DNA of 64,000 nucleotides from Limnomonas spitsbergensis (GCA_037349105.1 JAYJMM010000039.1:3833001-3897000), one strand, 5' to 3'; shown: positions 1 to 11,752, counted from the stretch's first letter. Notes: generated by a model from the letters alone, not told the origin. Numbers and translations: made by a program.

Positions 1-169
1 AACGCGACGAAGATTCAAGTTCTTAACAGTTTTGTACTCTACCAGGAGAGCGTTGCGCATCCGCCGGTCTTAATTTATTCGCTTCATGTTTAGGCTTGGT
101 GCCTACTGGCATGAGTGGATCTGGAATAAGGCCTAGTGCATTTGGCTGTAACTAGAGGAATAACGGATG

Positions 170-1536
170 GGCTCTGACAGTCTGACGGCAAAGACAAGTG
201 TCCCGACGGTCCAAACAAAGGTTCTGAATTAACTGAATTGCATCACGCTGAACAGCCTTGCAGGACTCTGACGACACTGAGCTGTGGCCCTATGGTCCAG
301 CCCAAGGTTCTGAATTCACTGAGTTTCATCACGCTGAACAACCAACAACATTACAGCATAATGCACAGAAGTGCAGGCCAGTGGGCCCGAAGATTGCACA
401 GAAACTGAAGGAATTTTGAGGGGGCCCTGTCGGCAATGACTGTGGCCATAAGGTCCAGCCATATGTTCTGAATTCACTGAGTTACATCATGATGAATAGC
501 CAGCAACCTTACAGCAGAGTGCACAGAAGTGCAGGCCAGTGGGCCCGAAGATTGCACAGAAACTGAAGGAATTTTGAGGGGGCCCTGTCGGCAATGAGCT
601 GTGGCCATAAGGTCCAGCCATAGGTTCTGAATTCACTGAGTTACATCATGATGAATAGCCAGCAACCTTACAGCAGAGTGCACAGAAGTGCAGGCCAGTG
701 GGCCCGAAGAATGCACAGAAACTGAAGGAATTATGGATGAGGTCTGACGGCAATGAGCTGTGGCCATAAGGTCCAGCCATAGGTTCTGAATTCACTGAGT
801 TACATCATGATGAACTGCCAGCAACCTTACAGCAGAGTGCACAGAAGTGCAGGCCAGTGGGCCCGAAGAATGCACAGAAACTGAAGGAATTATGGATGAG
901 CTCTGACGGCAATGAGCTGTGGCCCCATGGTCCAGCCACAGGTTCTGAATTCACTGAGTTACATCATGATGAACAGCCAACAACATTACAGCATAATGCA
1001 CAGAAGTGCAGGCCAGTGGGCCCATAGAATGCACAGAAACTGAAGGAATTTTGAGGGGGCCCTGTCGGCAATGAGATGTGGCCATAACGTCCAGCCATAG
1101 GTTATGAATTCACTGAGTTACATCATGATGAATAGCCAGCAACCTTACAGCAGAGTGCACAGAAGTGCAGGCCAGTGGGCCCGAAGAATGCACAGAAACT
1201 GAAGGAATTATGGATGAGCTCTGACGGCAATGAGCTGTGGCCCCATGGCCCAGCCATAGGTTCTGAATTCACTGAGTTACATCACGCTGAACAGCCAAAA
1301 ACCTTACAGCAGAGTGCACAGAAGTGCAGGCCAGTGGGCCCGAAGAATGCACAGAAACTGAAGGAATTTTGAGGGGGCCCTGTCGGCGATGAGATGTGGC
1401 CATAAGGTCCAGCCATAGGTTCTGAATTCACTGAGTTACATCATGATGAACAGCCAGCAACCTTGCAACACAGTGCACATAAGCTCAGGCCAAACAAAGG
1501 GCACACAGCATAGGCAGGAACTGAAGGAATTAAGAA
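170..1536. repeat. 159-bp tandem repeat array
   Basis: The marker GTGCAGGCCAGTGGGCCC recurs at 371, 529, 688, 847, 1006, 1165 and 1324, a spacing of 158-159 bp. A degenerate unit lies on each side. Units differ by point changes and small indels. The short frame inside it (1175-1372) is a by-product of the repeat and is not called as a gene. The array stops exactly where the triplicated segment starts (1537). Bases 1-169 show nothing recognisable. Confidence 0.93.
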
Positions 1537-1644
1537 GTTCTGAAGGCATACCGGCAGTGCACAAATTGGACTGGGTAAAATAAATTGGTCCTAGACCCAC
1601 AACGACTCTGCCAATGACGCAACAGCCAACAGTTGCCGCGGTGT

Positions 1645-4600
1645 CAGACCCACCAACATGGTACAGTAAATAAAGACATGCGCTGAGCGCAGCTGCACCC
1701 ACCAGCATAGTATAGTAAATAAGGGCATGCGCTGTGCACCGCTGCACCCACCAGCAGGGTACAGTAAATAAGGACATGCGCTCCGCAAGTGCGTGTGCAC
1801 CTCCACACCCACCATTAGGGTATAGTAAATAAGGGCAGGTGCTGTGCAAGTGCGTTTGCACCGCTGCACCCACCAGCAGGGTATAGTAAACAAGGGCAGG
1901 TGCTGCGCACCGCTCTGCCCACCAGCAAGGTATAGTAAACAAGGGCAGGTGCTGCGCACCGCTCTGCCCACCAGCAGGGTATAGTAAACAAGGGCAGGTG
2001 CTGCGCACCGCTCTGCCCACCAACAGGGTATAGTAATAAGGGCAGGTGCTGCGCAACGCTCAGCCCACCAGCAGGGTAAAGTAAACAAGGGCAGGTGCTG
2101 CGCACCGCTCTGCCCACCAGCAGGGTATAGTAAACAAGGGCAGATGCAGCGCACCGCTCTGCCCACCAGCAGGGTATTGTAAATAAGGGCAGGTGCTACG
2201 CACCACTCTGCCCACCAGCAGGGTATAGTTAACAAGGGCAGGTGTTGCGCACCGCTCTGCCCACCAGCAGGGTATAGTAATCAAGGGCAGGTGCTGCGCT
2301 CCACTCTGCCCACCAACAGGGTATAGTAAACAAGGGCAGGTGCTGCGCACCGCTCTGCCCACCGGCAGGGTATAGTAAACAAGGGCAGGTGCTGCGCAAC
2401 GCTCTGCCCACCAGCAGGGTATGGTGAACAAGGGCAGGTGCTGCGCACCGCTCTGCCCACCAGCAGGGTTTAGTAAACAAGGGCAGGTGCTGCGCACCGC
2501 TCTGCCCATCAGCAGGGTATGGTAAACAAAGGCAGGTGCTGCGCACCGCTCTACCCACCAACAGGGTATTGTAGATTAGGGCAGGTGCTGCGCACCGCTC
2601 TGCCCACCAGCAGGGTATAGTAAACAAGGGCAGGTGCTGCGCACCGCTCTGCCCACCTGCAGGGTATAGTAAACAAGGGCAGGTGCTGCGCACCGCTCTG
2701 CCCACCAGCAGGGTATAGTAAACAAGGGCAGGTGCTGCGCACCGCTCTGCCCACCAACAGGGTATAGTAAACAAGGGCAGGTGCTGCACACTGCTCTGCC
2801 CACCAGCAGGGTATAGTAAACAAGGGCAGGTGCTGCGCACCACTCTGCCCACCAGCAGGGTATAGTAATGAAGGGCAGGTGCTGCGCACCGCTCTGCCCA
2901 CCAGCCGGGTATAGTAAACAAGGGCAGGTGCTGCGCACCACTCTGCCCACCAGCAAGGTATAGTACATAAGGGCAGGTGCTGCGCACCGCTCTGCCCACC
3001 AGCAGGGTATAGTAAACAAGGGCAGGTGCTGCGCAACGCTCTGCCCACCAGCAGGGTATAGTAATCAAGGGCAGGTGCTGCGCACCGCTCTGCCCACCAG
3101 CAGGGTATGGTAAACAAGGGCAGGTGCTGCGCACCGCTCTGCCCACCAGCAGGGTATTGTAAATTAGGGCAGGTGCTGCGCACCGCTCTGCCCACCAGCA
3201 GGGTTTAGTAAACAAGGGCAGGTGCTGCGCACCGCTCTGCCCATCAGCAGGGTATGGTAAACAAAGGCAGGTGCTGCGCACCGCTCTACCCACCAACAGG
3301 GTATAGTAATAAGGGCAGGTGCTGCGCAACGCTCAGCCCACCAGCAGGGTAAAGTAAACAAGGGCAGGTGCTGCGCACCGCTCTGCCCACCAGCAGGGTA
3401 TAGTAAACAAGGGCAGATGCAGCGCACCGCTCTGCCCACCAGCAGGGTATTGTAAATAAGGGCAGGTGCTACGCACCACTCTGCCCACCAGCAGGGTATA
3501 GTTAACAAGGGCAGGTGTTGCGCACCGCTCTGCCCACCAGCAGGGTATAGTAATCAAGGGCAGGTGCTGCGCTCCACTCTGCCCACCAACAGGGTATAGT
3601 AAACAAGGGCAGGTGCTGCGCACCGCTCTGCCCACCGGCAGGGTATAGTAAACAAGGGCAGGTGCTGCGCAACGCTCTGCCCACCAGCAGGGTATGGTGA
3701 ACAAGGGCAGGTGCTGCGCACCGCTCTGCCCACCAGCAGGGTTTAGTAAACAAGGGCAGGTGCTGCGCACCGCTCTGCCCATCAGCAGGGTATGGTAAAC
3801 AAAGGCAGGTGCTGCGCACCGCTCTGCCCATCAGCAGGGTATGGTAAACAAAGGCAGGTGCTGCGCACCGCTCTACCCACCAACAGGGTATTGTAGATTA
3901 GGGCAGGTGCTGCGCACCGCTCTGCCCACCAGCAGGGTATAGTAAACAAGGGCAGGTGCTGCGCACCGCTCTGCCCACCTGCAGGGTATAGTAAACAAGG
4001 GCAGGTGCTGCGCACCGCTCTGCCCACCAGCAGGGTATAGTAAACAAGGGCAGGTGCTGCGCACCTCTCTGCCCACCAACAGGGTATAGTAAACAAGGGC
4101 AGGTGCTGCACACTGCTCTGCCCACCAGCAGGGTATAGTAAACAAGGGCAGGTGCTGCGCACCACTCTGCCCACCAGCAGGGTATAGTAATGAAGGGCAG
4201 GTGCTGCGCACCGCTCTGCCCACCAGCCGGGTATAGTAAACAAGGGCAGGTGCTGCGCACCACTCTGCCCACCAGCAAGGTATAGTACATAAGGGCAGGT
4301 GCTGCGCACCGCTCTGCCCACCAGCAGGGTATAGTAAACAAGGGCAGGTGCTGCGCAACGCTCTGCCCACCAGCAGGGTATAGTAATCAAGGGCAGGTGC
4401 TGCGCACCGCTCTGCCCACCAGCAGGGTATGGTAAACAAGGGCAGGTGCTGCGCACCGCTCTGCCCACCAGCAGGGTATTGTAAATTAGGGCAGGTGCTG
4501 CGCACCGCTCTGCCCACCAGCAGGGTATAGTAAACAAGGGCAGGTGCTGCGCACCGCTCTGCCCACCAGCAGGGTATGGTAAACAAAGGCAGGTGCTGCG

Positions 4601-4895
4601 CACCGCTCTGCCCACCAGCAGGGTATAGTAAACAAGGGCAGGTGCTGCGCACCGCTCTGCCCACCAGCAGGGTATAGTAAACAAGGGCAGGTGCTGCGCA
4701 CCGCTCTGCCCACCAGCGGGGTATAGTAAACAAGGGCAGGTGCTGCGCAACGCTCTGCCCACCAGCAGGGTATAGTAAACAAGGGCAGGTGCTGCGCAAC
4801 GCTCTGCCCACCAGCAGGGTATAGTAATCAAGGGCAGGTGCTGCGCAACGCTCTGCCCACCAGCAGGGTATAGTAAATAAGGGCAGATGCTGCGC
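1645..4895. repeat. 49-bp hairpin minisatellite, copy 1 (about 66 units)
   Basis: The unit is 49 bp, measured between successive GGGCAGGTG starts (1943, 1992). Within a unit GGGCA pairs with TGCCC, and inside that GGTGC pairs with GCACC around a TGC loop, so each unit can form a nested hairpin. Because 49 is one more than a multiple of three and the unit has no stop in any minus-strand frame, the array is open in all three frames and gives a false 49-residue protein repeat. About 1,273 bp (26 units) is a second-order duplication: the translated block at 2060-2509 recurs at 3333-3782 and that at 2576-3019 recurs at 3898-4341. Confidence 0.95.
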
Positions 4896-6060
4896 TTTGC
4901 AAGTGCGTGTGCAGCGATGCACGGACATGCGGCACCGAGCGGCCAAGCCTGTCCCTTCATAAATGTTCTCTTCCAACGGGATCTGTGCTTTTGGTGTGAC
5001 ACTACCGGGAGGCATGGAAGTTGGGCGCTGCACATTTAAGGGTGAAGTCCCGTGCATGCAGGTAAGGCTCAATTTATATATCACATGCCACATGGGTGCG
5101 GCAGTGTGCTTGGCTGTACCTGCAAGTAGGGTGTTGTGCCCTTAAGCACACTGACGGGGCGCTGTGTTTCATGGCTGCAGTGCAATGCTTACGAGGGGTG
5201 CGATGCGCTTGTGCATTGAGCGCTGCAGCTCAATTGGAATAGTCTCCTGTGGAACCAGCTCCAAGCTTCTGGGCTGGAAATTGGGGGAAAGCTATGCAGA
5301 TCTGCAACAAGCTCCGCTGCCAGCCCCAAAGCCTGATGACAGATAGGCTTTCCAGCGTACCGTATTTAAGGCTGTATATGGCCTGTAAACCATCAGATGA
5401 TTGCGATGTCGCGAGTTGCTTTCGTCATAAACATCAACATGCGAACGTTGGCAAAAGAGAACTGATGACAAGGACGTAGATGATTTTGGTCGCATGCAAT
5501 AGTGCGCACCATCGCTTGAAATGAAGAAAGAAAAGAGCGTCGTAGCTGAAACCGGGATCTGGAACCTAAGAAAATATTGCTGCCTGGTCCGAGTTCTAGA
5601 AGTCGTCATAGCACTTCTCAATTGTTTTTCACACTGTCAAACGCTATTCTCAAAATGGGTTATAAGTGGTTTTCCTGCATGGAAACACAGAATCGGTGGT
5701 GCTCTAGTCACCTGTCAGGTTTCGGACCGCCCGCTGGGAATTTCTTGGACACCAGTGAATACAAGCCATGGGTATCCGACAATGGCCATATTCTTAGTCG
5801 TTCGATGGATCAGCACTTCACGAGCTTAGAAAACCTAGCCTTCACCCGGAGAATCCTGGGACAAATTCGCGAAATTCGGCACGACATACCGGTATCAGGT
5901 GAGGTTGCAGATTTGAAGGGCAAAGGGAAATCTCAGGGGATATTGGTCATGCATGGTAACTGCTAACTGTGGCTGTTACTGTTTGGATAGTTCAGGAGTT
6001 GGGGACTTAATCAATCATTATCTGTTTTGTTACAACATTTTGCATGGTGACTAATATGCA
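4896..6060. other. Unassigned stretch, no gene recognised
   Basis: Overlapping short frames exist here (for example 5521-5829 and 5577-5966 plus, 5292-5621 minus), but none has a recognisable family or convincing composition. It is preserved almost base for base in copy 2 (20877-22041) and copy 3 (32571-33735), which reflects recent duplication and not selection. Confidence 0.6.
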
Positions 6061-6116
6061 TGCATGCATGCTGCATGGATGCATGCTGCATGGATGCATG
6101 CTGCATGGATGCATGG
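6061..6116. repeat. 15-bp tandem repeat (TGCATGCTGCATGGA type)
   Basis: Three near-perfect tandem units rich in ATGCAT. It is repeated at about 22042-22097 and 33736-33791 in the other copies. Confidence 0.85.
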
Positions 6117-6332
6117 TTACTTTGGGGCCAGTGGGGGGGCATCTCCGCATCTGGGCATGCATGAGGGCTGGCTGCTGGCCTGCAATAAGCTTCATGTCTC
6201 CCTTTGCTAGTGTGTATGCCAGTATGTGCCTAAAAAATGTTTTTTGACTGAAAAGTACTGATACTCCAAGCCCGCCGTATTGAAGCGGAGCGGAGCGGAC
6301 CGGAGCAGAAGCGTATCCGGATCGTGCGACCT

Positions 6333-6922
6333 TGCTCGAAACCCCCTAGTACTTGCATTTGGCACATTCCGATATGGGAGATGGATCACTTTGATTTATA
6401 CCATCATTCCATTTAATACATACCTATTGGTAAAGGCTGCGTTTGTAACACTCAGAACTGCGTGCTAAAGGAATCCCTAATTAGTTGCCTTGGCCGTCAT
6501 CATGTTCACACAGCCAACACCAAGTCATGATGATCAATCAACACCTGATGAGTGATGACCTATTTGAAGGCAAGCCATCAACAATGTTCGAGATCGTGCG
6601 GAACGAGCTTATTCGTAAGCAGGCAGCGGTACAGGGTGATCACGATCAACGGCTTTCAATCATAAAGTTGATAGATGGTATTGGCCAACAGCAGCTTGCG
6701 GATGGGCAGCAGCTGGCTCATCTCCTGGCTGTCGTCGAGGGCGGCGGATCGACGCCCTACTATGCGGAAATCCCGCTTTCCATGTCATCGCTTGGTGCAA
6801 TAGCTGCAGTGGCCTCCGTTGTGGAGCTGAAGGCTGCGGCGATCCGCCATATCGCATCTCAGCATGTGACAAATGATCGCCGTGAGTTATAAAGCAGTTG
6901 GCTGCCTGATCGATGGCTGGGC
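6333..6922 (+). repeat. Large inverted repeat, left arm
   Basis: This 590-bp arm is the reverse complement of 7134-7712 (579 bp), with a spacer of about 211 bp. The 11-bp length difference is made of a 4-bp insertion (AATTAGTTGCC versus AATTGCC) and a 7-bp insertion (CTGATGAGTGATGACC versus CTGATGACC) in the left arm. Those insertions break the frame that is open in the right arm. The outer ends carry no obvious target duplication. Confidence 0.92.
6485..6892 (+). pseudogene. Left-arm copy of the inverted-repeat ORF, 5' end frameshifted
   Basis: From the LFEGKPSTMFEIVRNEL segment onward the product is nearly identical to the 139-residue minus-strand ORF in the right arm (I for V at one site). 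Its N-terminal part differs because of the 4-bp and 7-bp insertions, so the original signal-like start is lost. Equivalent copies lie at 22466-22873 and 34160-34567. No protein family recognised. Confidence 0.5.
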
Positions 6923-7133
6923 TATTTGGATCGGGCCAATCAAGGGGCACCCGCGTGCGTTGCAAAGCTATCGCCAGATTCGTGACCCTGTATGTGCATC
7001 CATAAGCTGCGTGGCGAAAGCGCGCTCCCATCCGACACGGAGGCACAACCGTCTGCGCACCGTCCGCTTCGCAGATAATTGTGTATGCAATGCTGGCAAT
7101 GAACGCAACTACGCAAGCAAGTCACGAAATCGT

Positions 7134-7712
7134 GCCCAGCCATCGATCAGGCAGCCAACTGCTCTATAACTCACGGCGATCATTTGTCACATGCTGAGAT
7201 GCGATATGGCGGATCGCCGCAGCCTTCAGCTCCACAACGGAGGCCACTGCAGCTATTGCACCAAGCGATGACATGGAAAGCGGGACTTCCGCATAGTAGG
7301 GCGTCGATCCGCCGCCCTCGACGACAGCCAGGAGATGAGCCAGCTGCTGCCCATCCGCAAGCTGCTGTTGGCCAATACCATCTATCAACTTTATGATTGA
7401 AAGCCGTTGATCGTGATCACCCTGTACCGCTGCCTGCTTACGAATAAGCTCGTTCCGCACGATCTCGAACATTGTTGATGGCTTGCCTTCAAATAGGTCA
7501 TCAGGTGTTGATTGATCATCATGACTTGGTGTTGGCTGTGTGAACATGATGACGGCCAAGGCAATTAGGGATTCCTTTAGCACGCAGTTCTGAGTGTTAC
7601 AAACGCAGCCTTTATCAATAGGTATGTATTAAATGGAATGATGGTATAAATCAAAGTGATCCATCTCCCATATCGGAATGTGCCAAATGCAAGTACTAGG
7701 GGGTTTCGAGCA
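7134..7712 (-). repeat. Large inverted repeat, right arm
   Basis: Reverse complement of 6333-6922. A transcript across both arms would fold into a hairpin of about 580 bp, a natural source of double-stranded RNA. This arm is missing from segmental copy 3. Confidence 0.92.
7164..7583 (-). CDS. Hypothetical 139-residue protein in the inverted-repeat arm
   Basis: An ATG-started frame of 139 residues. It opens with a short hydrophobic, signal-like stretch (MLKESLIALAVIMF), followed by a helical-looking charged region (FEIVRNELIRKQAAV) and an alanine-rich segment near residues 105-130, ending at RREL. No family is recognised. The frame is open here and in copy 2 (23145-23564) but broken in the left arms, so this arm looks closer to the ancestral form. 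It could be a captured gene fragment or simply an open stretch inside a foldback element; intron borders were not resolved. Confidence 0.4.
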   Translation of the reverse strand: MLKESLIALAVIMFTQPTPSHDDQSTPDDLFEGKPSTMFEIVRNELIRKQAAVQGDHDQRLSIIKLIDGIGQQQLADGQQLAHLLAVVEGGGSTPYYAEVPLSMSSLGAIAAVASVVELKAAAIRHIASQHVTNDRREL

Positions 7713-8146
7713 GGGTTTCCATGCTCATGCGTTTCCATTGATGAAGCCTAGCCCCCCAAATCGATGCATGGGGCCCCCCATCAAGGAGGCTATTAAATCG
7801 GAATCAATCGAACCATGCCGGCAGTTCATGCTGAAGCTTAGTCAACTGTATATCAACCGTGCTAAGCTTCTACGTACAGCTTAAGAAGAATGCAATATCT
7901 AGTTCAACTGAATATGTCTTTATTCAATCCAACCGACTGTACTATGGGGCAGGTGCCCGCCAGCGAACCAGTTCGGGCAACAAATAAACTGAGATTACTG
8001 AGATATGCTATAAATCAACCAGCACACAACCAATACACAAGTCAGTGGCATAGGCATAATGATCCCAATATGCAGAACTGAGGAAGGTAAGCAAGCTTGA
8101 ATGTCACAAAAAGCGAGAAAACTTGACAGTAGGGTCGTGAGGGTTA
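7713..8146. other. Unassigned stretch
   Basis: No recognisable gene. Short plus-strand frames at 7678-7884 and 7890-8081 have no family signal. Copy 2 lacks 11 bp here (around 7909-7920). Confidence 0.5.
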
Positions 8147-8837
8147 CCGTAGAACCACTTTAGCTCCGCTCGTAATTAAATAATTATTGGGGTGCGCGGA
8201 CATGGCTGCGCGCTAATATTAATTCAAAAATTGCCGCTGCGCGGAGCGTCAGTCAGGTGCCCAAACAATTATTTTGGGGGTGCGCGGTATGAATTAAAAA
8301 CGGCATTTTTTCAAAATTTTGCGCGCTAGCGCGCGACTGTTTGATTCGACATCCGTTCAGGCATCCTTGTCGGCAATTTTGACTACCGAATGATGACTTT
8401 TGCTGACTGTGAGGGTGTTAACCAAGTACTGGTGTACTGGCTGACAATGCTGAACATTGACAGGATTCGAACTGCAGACCTCAGGGTGGACTGCTAAGTT
8501 ACGTAGTACCACTGAGCCCCCCGGGCCCCAATAGCCACACGTTTCCTGAGGCCAGGAATCGGCGGAGGAGGGGGATGACGACCACGGTATGCGGGTCATG
8601 CTAGCATCAAACGAAGGTGTAACTGAGTTTGACTGTACTGGCTGAAAGTGCTGCGCGGACGAACATTTTAATTATTTCCAGTGATGCGCGATGTTTAATT
8701 AAATTTCGTGCTGCGCGGCGTTAAATTAAATTAAAATTTCGTCGCTACGCGACCGTTTTTTAAATTCTTTTTGGGGTGCGCGGCCGAAAATTAAATTCTG
8801 TTTTTTTGGGGTGCGCGGAGTTAAAGTGGTTTTACGG
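8147..8837 (-). mobile_element. Short TIR transposon with tRNA-like core (TA target)
   Basis: A 691-bp element flanked by TA at 8145-8146 and 8838-8839. Its termini are inverted: the left reads CCGTAGAACCACTTTAGC and the right, reverse-complemented, CCGTAAAACCACTTTAAC. The same family in the opposite orientation occupies 49930-50616. It is AT-rich with repeated GGTGCGCGG boxes and a GCGCGCTAGCGCGC palindrome. There is no transposase frame, so it is non-autonomous. The TA duplication is compatible with Tc1/mariner-like mobilisation, but superfamily assignment is inference. Confidence 0.8.
8459..8523 (-). other. tRNA-like segment inside the TIR element
   Basis: Read on the minus strand it has an A-box-like GCTCAGTGGTA and a B-box-like AGTTCGAATCC, about 45 bases apart as in RNA polymerase III promoters. 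The stems are too degenerate for a functional tRNA. A repeat of this segment at 24429-24493, and a better-preserved relative at 50247-50311, show it travels with the element. Confidence 0.6.
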
Positions 8838-8839
8838 TA

Positions 8840-9367
8840 TTAGGATTATCAATGGAACAAACCAGTTTGGCATGGTCTGAAGCAGCGCCCGCACCGTTAT
8901 CGTCCAATGTCACATTATATTCCAGTGCAGTAAGCGCAGCTGACTAGATATGCTCCCGTTGCATACCACTTGAAGGCCACCTCCAAAGCCTCCCTCCCCT
9001 GTGCCCTCACTCACTCAGCCGCCCTTCCCCACCTGCCCAGGCCTGACCGATGAGTGAAGTGATATCGGCATGATACCCACGCCCCGAGCCACAAGTTTCA
9101 GGTGTCCCACATCACATGATTCCAGTGTGCAAGCTACCCACCCACCCTCGCCCACTAGTGTTTATTATGTGGTGTGTCAGCTACAAGTCAGCTACACTCC
9201 GGCCTCCGGCCATAAGCCCCATACATGGCCATGTGGCTATGTTGTTTTGGCAACCCCTTGTAAGCCAGTCCAGGTTTGGCCCCGATCGGGCCTTTGGCGG
9301 TTGCGGGGTAGCCTGCTTAGAGTGGACTCGTAGCCGAAAAATAAACAACACCCCCCCCCCCTACCAG
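8840..9367. other. Intergenic or intron-like stretch with diverged dispersed repeat
   Basis: No gene recognised. The part around 9170-9330 (GCCAGTCCAGGTTTGG followed by a CGATCGGGC box) is a diverged relative of 63430-63580. A C-rich tract ending CTACCAG just before 9368 looks like a 3' splice site. Confidence 0.45.
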
Positions 9368-9574
9368 GTTCTGACCGAATACTTCACCGTGAGCAGCAAG
9401 GGCATCACGCACTTCTACCACGGAGGCACCGACTTCATCTCCCTCAACAGCCTCGAATGGGACTTCTTCCTCTAGAGGCCCATGATATTGCACCTCTTCC
9501 GCACATTCAGACGGTAGAAGACATTCAAGGTCAATGTCCAGGGTTTTGGTTCATGTCGCGTTCAAGTATTCAAA
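9368..9574 (+). pseudogene. Dynein heavy chain-like exon remnant A
   Basis: After a polycytosine tract and CTACCAG the frame reads VLTEYFTVSSKGITHF, then a TDFISLNSLEWDFF segment, then a KTFKV segment. The pattern resembles the N-terminal tail (DHC_N1) of axonemal dynein heavy chains: a YYT..GVTHF block, an F.PL..WE block and a WKTFK block. Two in-frame TAG codons (after DFFL, and where the family usually has a tryptophan before KTF) mark it as decayed. The matching downstream exon B is at 16484-16552. Copies lie at 25338-25544 and 35448-35654. The family call is from memory and moderate. Confidence 0.5.
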
Positions 9575-9579
9575 TCCAT

Positions 9580-9916
9580 TGAAAGGGATCTAAGTTCTGG
9601 CTGACTGGTATGGACACAGAGAGCTGGGATCAGAGAGCGTTCAAGAGGCGGAGAGCCGGAGAGGTGGCAACGTCGAATTACAAAGGGTGGCACACTAGTT
9701 CGTAAGACTAGGGCAAGGAGAAATGGAGGATAACAGTGGTGGCACACTAGTTCGTAAGACTAGGGCAAAGAAAAATGACAGAAGGCCTAGTATAAATAGA
9801 GAGACACGAGAGGGTTCAACTGCCGTAGGAAGATCAACGTTCAACTTCAAACTACCGAAGGAAAGTCTAGTCGACAGGTTAACTACCGAACGACCGGGAA
9901 GGGTGAAACCCTTACA
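9580..9916 (+). repeat. Left LTR of the 2.5-kb element
   Basis: A 337-bp direct repeat of 11753-12089. An internal sub-repeat containing GGCACACTAGTTCGTAAG occurs twice in each LTR. Confidence 0.88.
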
Positions 9917-11752
9917 AACTCCCCTACTAAGAGTCGAACGTCCTCGGAGACTTGAACTTTAAACATTCAAACTCAGAGAGGTAAGGCAAGGCAAGTGGAC
10001 ACTCAGGACCGAAAAACAAAGGACTACAGAAAATGAAATTGCAGATATATCCCAGAGAGTCGAAATCTAGACAGGCAAATCTAGATGGAGATCCCGAGGA
10101 CAAACCCAGAAGGGTAAAGAAATGCAAAAACACCAAGGCAAATGCAGCAAAATTTACTGGAACACAAGTACAACTGACTAAGGACACGTTGAGGGAACGG
10201 CGGCGGCGACTAAATGCCCGAGGCAAAAAGGACAATTCTAGAAGAGCAAAGATCTGAGGAAAGGCACGTGAGGAAAGGACCTTAAACAAATAGAACAGGA
10301 ACACGAGGGAACAGATTCATGCAAGAGGACACGGAAATCTATTAGGCAAGCAAGGCTATGGTACTAGGGGAGCACTAGCGGCGGTACGCGCAAGCAAGGC
10401 TATGGTATTAGAGGAGCAATGGCGGCAGTATGCGCAAGCAAGGCTGCATTACTAGCAGAGCAATGGCGGCGGTACGCGGCGGCGCCGCTGTGGGACAGTG
10501 GTAGGCCTTGGCAGAAGTATCGTAGAGCATCATGGACGGACGAGGAGGCGGTGGAGGAGAGGACAAGGAACGAGGGACATAGGGAGCATGGTGGAGGAGA
10601 GGAGGAGCAACGAAGTAGGAACGGCTGGGACAGTGGCGTAGGTTTGAGGTGTAAGGCTGGGACGAGGACGAGGGACGAAGGAGGGTGCTGAGGGAGGATG
10701 GGAGAAGCCGAAGACGAAATGGCGTTGAGCATGGACGTGGTGGGCAAGGACGTAGGGGACAGTGGAGAACCGGGCAAGGTACGTAGGCGAGAGCAAGGCG
10801 GGAGAGAGACCGTGGAGGAGTGTCGATGTCATGGCGGTCAGTGGGCAATATCCAGCATGAGCTGGAGCTGCATGGAACATGAGTGGGTGTCAAGGGCATG
10901 GAGTCGACTGGTACGAAATTATCAGAGGGCATGAGCCAGCAAGGACATTTCGGGGGGAAAACAACAGAAACGAGGATGAGGTAGGTGAAGACGATGGAGA
11001 CTTGATGGGATCAGTGAACCGAAGGGAAGAACTGAGGGTCGTGAGACGAAAGGCAGAGGTGGACGAGCCAGGGAGTTCCGCGGACATGTGCCGGTAGGGA
11101 GCTGCATGGGAAGTCGACAGTCGTGAGGACAGTCAAAGAGCCAGAAAATCGAAGAGCGGTAGCCAATAAGAATTTCTTGGAGACGACAGTAGAGTACAGG
11201 GTCGGATCAGTGAAGACCGCGAGGCGAAGGGACGAGGGGTAACGAGGGAGACGAACACGATGGGACGGTGGGGGACGATGGGGACAAGGGTGAAAGCGTC
11301 AACAGTTGTACACGCTGTTTCTGAGATGGTTGCCATCGGGTTATACAAACTAGGGCAGCGCCACTCAGCGCTTTGTTGCAGTGGACCTGCCATGGAGGGC
11401 AGATGCCGACGAGGACAGGGGGCAGACACTGGCCGTGCGGCCATGTTCGAGGGAGCAGAAACATTTCCGCATGGCAGCGCGGAGATGCGTTCGATGTGAC
11501 AGAGGCGACGAGGGAATATGGGCAACGAGGGGCAGAGATGTCGAAGGGACGGGGATTCAGAGGGGGGGACGGAGGCGGAGGTGACGAGGGAGGCAGAGAT
11601 GACGAGGTAGGGGGGCCGAGGTGACGAGGGAGCAGGGATGACGAGGATGCAGAAGAGAGGCGATGTTGACAAGGTGACGATATGGCGGAGGATGTCGATG
11701 GTCGAGACAAGGTGAAGGGTCGAAGGATCGTAGACGGAGCTCTAAAACCAGT

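Noticed and set aside
1645..4895. CRISPR-like array
   Set aside because: Units are directly contiguous near-identical 49-mers without variable spacers, in eukaryotic-type DNA with no cas genes.
1436..5093. Many long minus-strand frames of 100-417 codons with a repeating CPCLLYPAGGQSGAQH-type pattern (also at 18744-21074 and 30438-32768)
   Set aside because: They are open only because the 49-bp unit has no stop in any minus frame. The same unit is read in three frames in succession, and the frames end where the array ends.
6007..6247. Frames with HGCMLHGCM-type repeats
   Set aside because: They arise from a 15-bp ATGCAT-rich tandem repeat and are open on both strands.
7184..7396. Plus-strand frame in the right inverted-repeat arm (also 6660-7046 minus)
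   Set aside because: Antisense of the 139-residue frame. Rich in arginine and proline with no independent support.
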